Positions 59,547-64,000 of a stretch of DNA of 64,000 nt are shown here, one piece after another. Source of the stretch: Prinia subflava (Eukaryota > Chordata > Aves > Passeriformes > Cisticolidae); assembly GCF_021018805.1 (NCBI RefSeq), contig NC_086283.1, positions 61,334,182 through 61,398,181 of the forward strand, written 5' to 3'. The first letter of the stretch is position 1, and each line of letters starts with the position of its first letter. The position numbers were made by a program, and so were the translations under genes. Under the pieces are notes generated by a model. It ran no database searches. It worked only from the letters and a program-made list of their open reading frames with translations, and had not been told where the DNA came from.

Positions 59547-59905
59547 TGTCCGTGTGTCCATGCATCCATGCATGCATCCACTCATGCATCCATGCATCCA
59601 TGCATCCATGCATCCATGCATGCATCCATCCATCCCTCCATCCCTCCATCCATCCCTCCATCCCTCCATCCATCCACCCATCCATCCATCCATCCATCCA
59701 TCCATCCATCCATCCATCCATCCATCCATCCATCCATCCATCCATCCATCCATCCATCCATCCATCCATCCCTCCCTCCCTCCATCCATCCATCCATCCA
59801 TCCACCCATCCATCCATCCATCCATCCATCCATCCATCCATCCATCCATCCATCCATCCATCCATCCATCCATCCATCCATCCATCCATCCATCCCGCCA
59901 TTCCC
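59547..59905. repeat. (ATCC)n microsatellite, about 360 bp
   Basis: The first 90 bp are mixed ATGCATCC and CATCCATG variants; then CCATCCCTCC variants; then long pure CATC runs with two interruptions. Neither the unit nor its complement contains a stop in any frame, so frames read through on both strands; none is a gene. Confidence 0.98.
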
Positions 59906-61351
59906 CCATCTAAGTGACATATTTGTGTCGTGATTCTGAAAGAATTTATACGTGCAGCCCAGGAAATAAACAATGTATGCCTTTTCTGATTACTTAAGTT
60001 TTCTCGTGTTCTTTTTTGACAATATTTTTTAATGTTCTATTTATTTGAGTCTGTACAGAACATACGTATCAGAAATAGCAACACAGAAGGAGTATAAAAA
60101 TGTAAGTAAAAGCTGCAGTGTTACAAAAGTAAATTATTGACATGTTGTCTATCACTAACTTTGGTCATTTATTTTTGCCAAAAGAACAATGACAATAATA
60201 CTGTATGAAGTGCACCCAGGCTTAAAAAGCATTTACATCAGGATCTGAGCATCATTTAAATGTATCCACCAGTAACTTATTCTAAAAAATATACCACTAA
60301 CAAGCAGCCTGGAGCATAAAATTAAAAAAAAGAGGCAAATGAAGTATTCTCTAAACCCTGCAATACAGCAATATAATATTATACGTAGAGTATGATATCT
60401 TCTGGAGGTGGTATCTGGACAGAGTACAGAACTGGCTTGTGACAGGTAAATACAAGACAATGGGCATCTGCTGTGTAGGAGGGGACCTACTACCAAAATT
60501 TGCTCAGAGAAGAGCATGAATTTTCATGTTTGAGGTTGAGCATATTTTAAGTCAAGAATGTTCGTATAACTCTCCACAAACCACTGAACATTATAAACAA
60601 TCAATGAATTACAAGCAAAAATATAAAAACAGGCATAAATTTTAGGCATAAATAGAATATTAGCAGGAAGGGATTTCATTTAAAATGGCCTGGTAACACA
60701 AGTCCAGCTTTTGTGCAGCCTGTGGTTGCCTATATCCAGTCAATTCTCCCCAACATTTCCAGACAGTAAAACACTGGTTCTGCTTTGGGAAGCTGTGTGT
60801 TTAATGTTAAATTTTGCCAGGCCACATTTTCAACTGAAGTGAACAGTGTAATACTAACAGTATTAATTTTGGACATAACAGAATAATCTTTCATGTTTCA
60901 TCTTTGTTGTTGTTTTATTCATTGTGCACACACATCTCCGTGAAACTTCCAGAGAAGATGGCCTAATTAATCTGGTTTTATAATCTTAATTTAAAATTAA
61001 GAGTGTGTCAAAATGCACATAGACAAATAAGGTCTGAGAAAAGTTATTGGAGAACTTACAACAGGTTTTCTGCTTTGCAAGATAATGAGCCTGATAAAGT
61101 CTTACAAAACACTGAAAATATGCTTCAAGGAAGTATGGCAAAAATAACCTGAAATATTAGTAGTTATTTGAAAAGAAAAAAATATTTCAGGAAAATACAA
61201 CACTTCTCTGTATTAACTTAGGTGACTCATTCTCTTTAATAGACTATGTTCCTATATTGCATTAGAGACTTTTCAGAGAAACAGTACCTTAGAGCACCTA
61301 TGTTCATGCCATGAAGAGGTGTTTTATTTCAGCCAGACTAGTATAACATGA
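59906..61351. other. AT-rich DNA, no gene seen
   Basis: Nothing recognised. Confidence 0.6.
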
Positions 61352-61357
61352 TAGAAC
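61352..61357. repeat. 6-bp TSD (left) of LTR 61358-62222
   Basis: TAGAAC, repeated exactly at 62223-62228. Confidence 0.88.
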
Positions 61358-62222
61358 TGTCGCGGTGCCGAAATCGAAGCCCCTTGGCTTCACCCCGAGC
61401 CAGCCCAGGCACCGGAGCAAGCGTAATCAGAGCCGCCCCTCAGCGGAGTGAAGGGGTCAGCCCTGTGGGTTCTTGGCCCTGGGAGAGGCCTGAACGGCGG
61501 TAGGATGACTTGAGCGACGCGCTGAGAGCAAGAAAGGAGGATCCAGCCAGCCAGACAGTGGAACCACAACTTTAATCCAACCGAACACTGTCAGGGCCAG
61601 GCGGAGCTGGACCCAGACTGAACTGGATACAGAACAAAGAAATGCACCAGCTTATAAGCTTTCAGGAAAGGGGAGGAGAAATGGGAGTTCCTCTTTGTGG
61701 CCACCAATGGAAACTTATCACTGGGGAGATAAGGGGAGGGGTTGCAAGCCTTGGACCAATTGGGGAGTAGGGGAGGGAGAACACTGTGGCGGGAAAAGGG
61801 AAAAAGAAACATGTAACCAAGGGGAGCTAAGAATAGGGGCTTGTAGGGAGGATGTATCAACTTATGAATTTCAATTAAGGGGGGTGTACAGAACATACAG
61901 CATTGTACAGAACATACAATATCGGACCCACCAGCCTTTTAACCTTTTCACATATCTAAATCCATTCCACTTGGTAAACCACCCATATGTCTTTCAACTT
62001 CTCTCTGCCTCAAAACTCTCTTTCCTATATCCTTCTTTCAGCACCCTCTCCTTCTTTCTTAAGTCTTTCTTTAAATCTTCTCCCTCGTCTGTCCTTCCTT
62101 TCCTTGACACAGTCTTTCACAGCACCTGCTTGTCCATGCTTACACTGTCCAACTTTCTCTGGAGAGTCCAACTAGGATTTAACATACAAAATGGGGAAAA
62201 TTCAACCATCCACACCACCACA
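61358..62222 (-). mobile_element. Complete solo LTR, 865 bp, minus strand
   Basis: On its own strand it starts TGTGGTGGTGTGG (plus-strand end at 62222) and ends CACCGCGACA (plus-strand start at 61358), with an exact 6-bp TSD TAGAAC. A TATA-like CTTATAAG lies at 61651-61658 and a variant polyadenylation signal (ATTAAA on the minus strand) at 61571-61576. U3 holds a pyrimidine-rich plus-strand tract at about 61985-62110. The last ten bases match those of the LTR at 39284-39858. The 176-residue plus-strand frame at 61695-62225 is antisense and spurious. Solo LTR, class II-like. Confidence 0.93.
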
Positions 62223-62228
62223 TAGAAC
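62223..62228. repeat. 6-bp TSD (right) of LTR 61358-62222
   Basis: TAGAAC, identical to 61352-61357. Confidence 0.88.
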
Positions 62229-62261
62229 AGCTTGAAATAGTGTTTGAAATAGTGAATGTTT

Positions 62262-62625
62262 TTGTGAGGAGATTTGAAGGGTGACGTAATTATTGTCTAC
62301 AATTTCCTTATGAGGGGTCGCAAAGAGCGATCTCTCCTCTCTGGTATCTGGTGATTGGATGTGAGCTAATGTCTTAAACCTGTGTCAGGAGAAAGTTCAG
62401 ATTGGATGTTAGGAAAACGCTCTTCACTGAGAGGTTGGTCAAGCACTGGAAAAAGCTTCCCAAGAAGTTGTCATGGCCCCAGGCTTATTGCTGTTCAAAA
62501 GCCTTTCAACGACGCCCTTTATCTTTTAAAGTCTGTCTTTTAGGTTGCCCTGTGTAGAATCAGGAGTTGGACTTAATAATATGTGTGAGTCCATTCAAAG
62601 CCAGGATATCCTATGAATGTATAAT
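62262..62625 (+). mobile_element. CR1: CR1 LINE, 3' end
   Basis: 'tgtctacaatttccttatgaggggtcgcaaagag', 'ctctctggtatctggtgattgg', 'gtgtcaggagaaagttcagattgg', 'ctcttcactgagaggttggtcaagc', 'tcatggccccaggc' and an end at 'tcctatgaatg'. It is the 3' region of a CR1 subfamily, noncoding. Confidence 0.88.
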
Positions 62626-64000
62626 CTAATTGTTTATTAAGGAATATCATTCCTGTATAAATCTGTTTTTCATGAATTAAGAATTAAAATTGTTCTTATA
62701 GCAAATTTACATTTAAAATTGTTCTTATAGCAAATTTACATTTGATTTGTAATTTAATTGACAAAATTGACAAAAATAAACTTAAGCTTTAGGTTTTTCT
62801 TTCTTTAACATGTATATAATATAGAAAAAAAGATATTTCACCAAAGTCATTACAGACATACCCAGTTTCAGAAGAAAGAAATGTTCCTTTGAAGTTTTCA
62901 AAGTTTCAGGGCTTTGGAACACCCTTGTTTTTGTTTGGGGATCCTGCTTTCTGACTCTTGTAGAATAAAAGGACTTTATCACAAACCTTGTGTACTTGTT
63001 ATGCCTGTGGAGGATACTCAATTCTTTCCTTAATATATCAGAGATTGTAAAGGATAATTACCCTTTCTGTATGACTTCCATAACTGCAGTAAATACATAG
63101 GCAATGTTGTATTATTGGGCAGAAAGTTGTTAAGCAGAATAATTTTTCTAAAGTTTTTTCCCGTCTTATCTGCTACAAACTAACAGGTTTCAATCCTCAG
63201 TTTATTCTTTTCAGAAAGTATTTTTTCTGGACGGGAAATTGAACCTCCCTATTGGTTTTAATCAGTGTTATTCAAAATAAGAGCTTGTATAATAGTAAAT
63301 CAAGAAAGCAAAAATCTGATACAAACAACTATTTTTAACAGCCCAAAATGTAAGCAGTCTGATATATAAAAAGCTCTTTGTTCTCCCTTCATGGAATGGG
63401 AGAAAAATGTTTTGTGAGTTTATGTGATATTTAAGATTCTATGTCAACTCCCAGGTGGACCAAAGTGTGCTCTGGTGGTGTGCTATCACACTGGTGTGGG
63501 CCCCTAAATCACCTTCAAAAAGCAAGTTCAAAAGCTTAACAAAAATTTCAAATTTTATACTATTACACTTCTTCATAATGAAGTCTGACAGCGAGCTTGT
63601 TCCACTTTCAGCAGATAAAAAGGTGATATTTTTGAAGGTTTTGCTAAATGTTTTTTAGTAAGATTTCCTTATCAAGTGAATTTTGAATAATATGAATGAA
63701 TCAGGTTAGTTGTGAGTAACAAGTTGCTTGCAGCTATGTCAGAAATGTACTGATTACCAAGCTGAACAAAACCCCCACATTTAAATGCATAAGTCTTCAC
63801 TTCGGAAAGAGGATATTCCCAAATATAACGAGACAAAATAGACATACTAAAGGGTCTGAAACCCATGAAAACACACTCTTAATAGCAAAAAGCATTTAGG
63901 TTATGACTAAAGTTTTTATGGCCCAGGTACCACCTAATACAAACACTAATTTTAGAATTCTGATTTTTTAGGAGAAATGTCCCAATCTTGTATGACTCTG
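62626..64000. other. AT-rich DNA, no gene seen
   Basis: Holds the 29-bp tandem duplication at 62685-62742. No gene or transposon is recognised to the window end. Confidence 0.6.
62685..62742. repeat. 29-bp exact tandem duplication (two copies)
   Basis: A 29-bp unit beginning TAAAATTGTTC occurs twice in direct tandem without mismatch. It looks recent. Confidence 0.95.

Noticed and set aside
59528..59973. Several ORFs of 112-146 residues over the ATCC array on both strands
   Set aside because: They translate a stop-free tetranucleotide repeat (HPSI or DGWM periodic peptides) and are not genes.
61695..62225. 176-residue plus-strand ORF
   Set aside because: Antisense to the LTR 61358-62222 and ends just past the LTR border; composition follows the pyrimidine tract.
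1..64000. CRISPR arrays, bacterial operons or tRNA genes
   Set aside because: No regularly spaced repeats with unique spacers, no cloverleaf with A and B boxes, and no dense coding of the prokaryotic kind were seen.

Overview
The window looks like gene-poor bird nuclear DNA. Two things support this: about a dozen fragments of CR1, the LINE family typical of birds and reptiles, recognised from the reverse-transcriptase reading frame and the conserved 3' region; and many avian-type endogenous-retrovirus (ERV) LTRs. Bird is a firm inference. A songbird or other neoavian is only a guess from LTR abundance. I found no intact host gene, tRNA, rRNA, snRNA or CRISPR array. Every long ORF I checked is a by-product of a repeat, an LTR or dead CR1 sequence. 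One short serine/threonine-rich frame near 28.9 kb is the only weak exon candidate.

Layout. 1-8 kb: AT-rich DNA with two small CR1 tails and an old LTR fragment. 7.9-11.7 kb: a plus-strand CR1 meets a minus-strand CR1 tail to tail, and the minus-strand copy is split by an ERV remnant of about 2 kb. 11.7-25.4 kb: mostly unique AT-rich sequence with a strong hairpin, an A/G tract and a T/G tract with a 45-base T run. 25.37-26.74 kb: a complete 1,368-bp minus-strand solo LTR. 26.7-33.5 kb: mostly unique. 33.5-35.6 kb: two different LTRs in series, the second carrying a GC-rich minisatellite. 36-38.6 kb: TA-rich DNA. 38.6-43.6 kb: four or five CR1 pieces, a 575-bp solo LTR, a compound tetranucleotide array and a 554-bp solo LTR inside a CR1. 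45.5-51.6 kb: the densest nest, with an LTR inside a CR1, then a long CR1 hit by two LTRs of different classes, then another LTR of about 1.37 kb. 51.6-59.5 kb: mostly unique. 59.55-59.90 kb: an (ATCC)n array. 61.36-62.22 kb: an 865-bp minus-strand solo LTR followed by a CR1. The rest is AT-rich.

The best supported observations are insertion boundaries. Six LTRs have exact or near-exact target-site duplications (TSDs) readable in the sequence: 6 bp for the LTRs at 39284, 42874, 49284 and 61358, and 5 bp for those at 25372 and 48348. A seventh at 45598 has 4 bp. Five insertions sit inside CR1 copies, which gives a relative order: CR1 first, LTRs later. The LTRs at 42874-43427 and 49284-49837 are the same family, the same length (554 bp), about 97% identical by eye and in opposite orientation. 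I found no previously undescribed coding system. The novelty here is transposon stratigraphy and LTR architecture.
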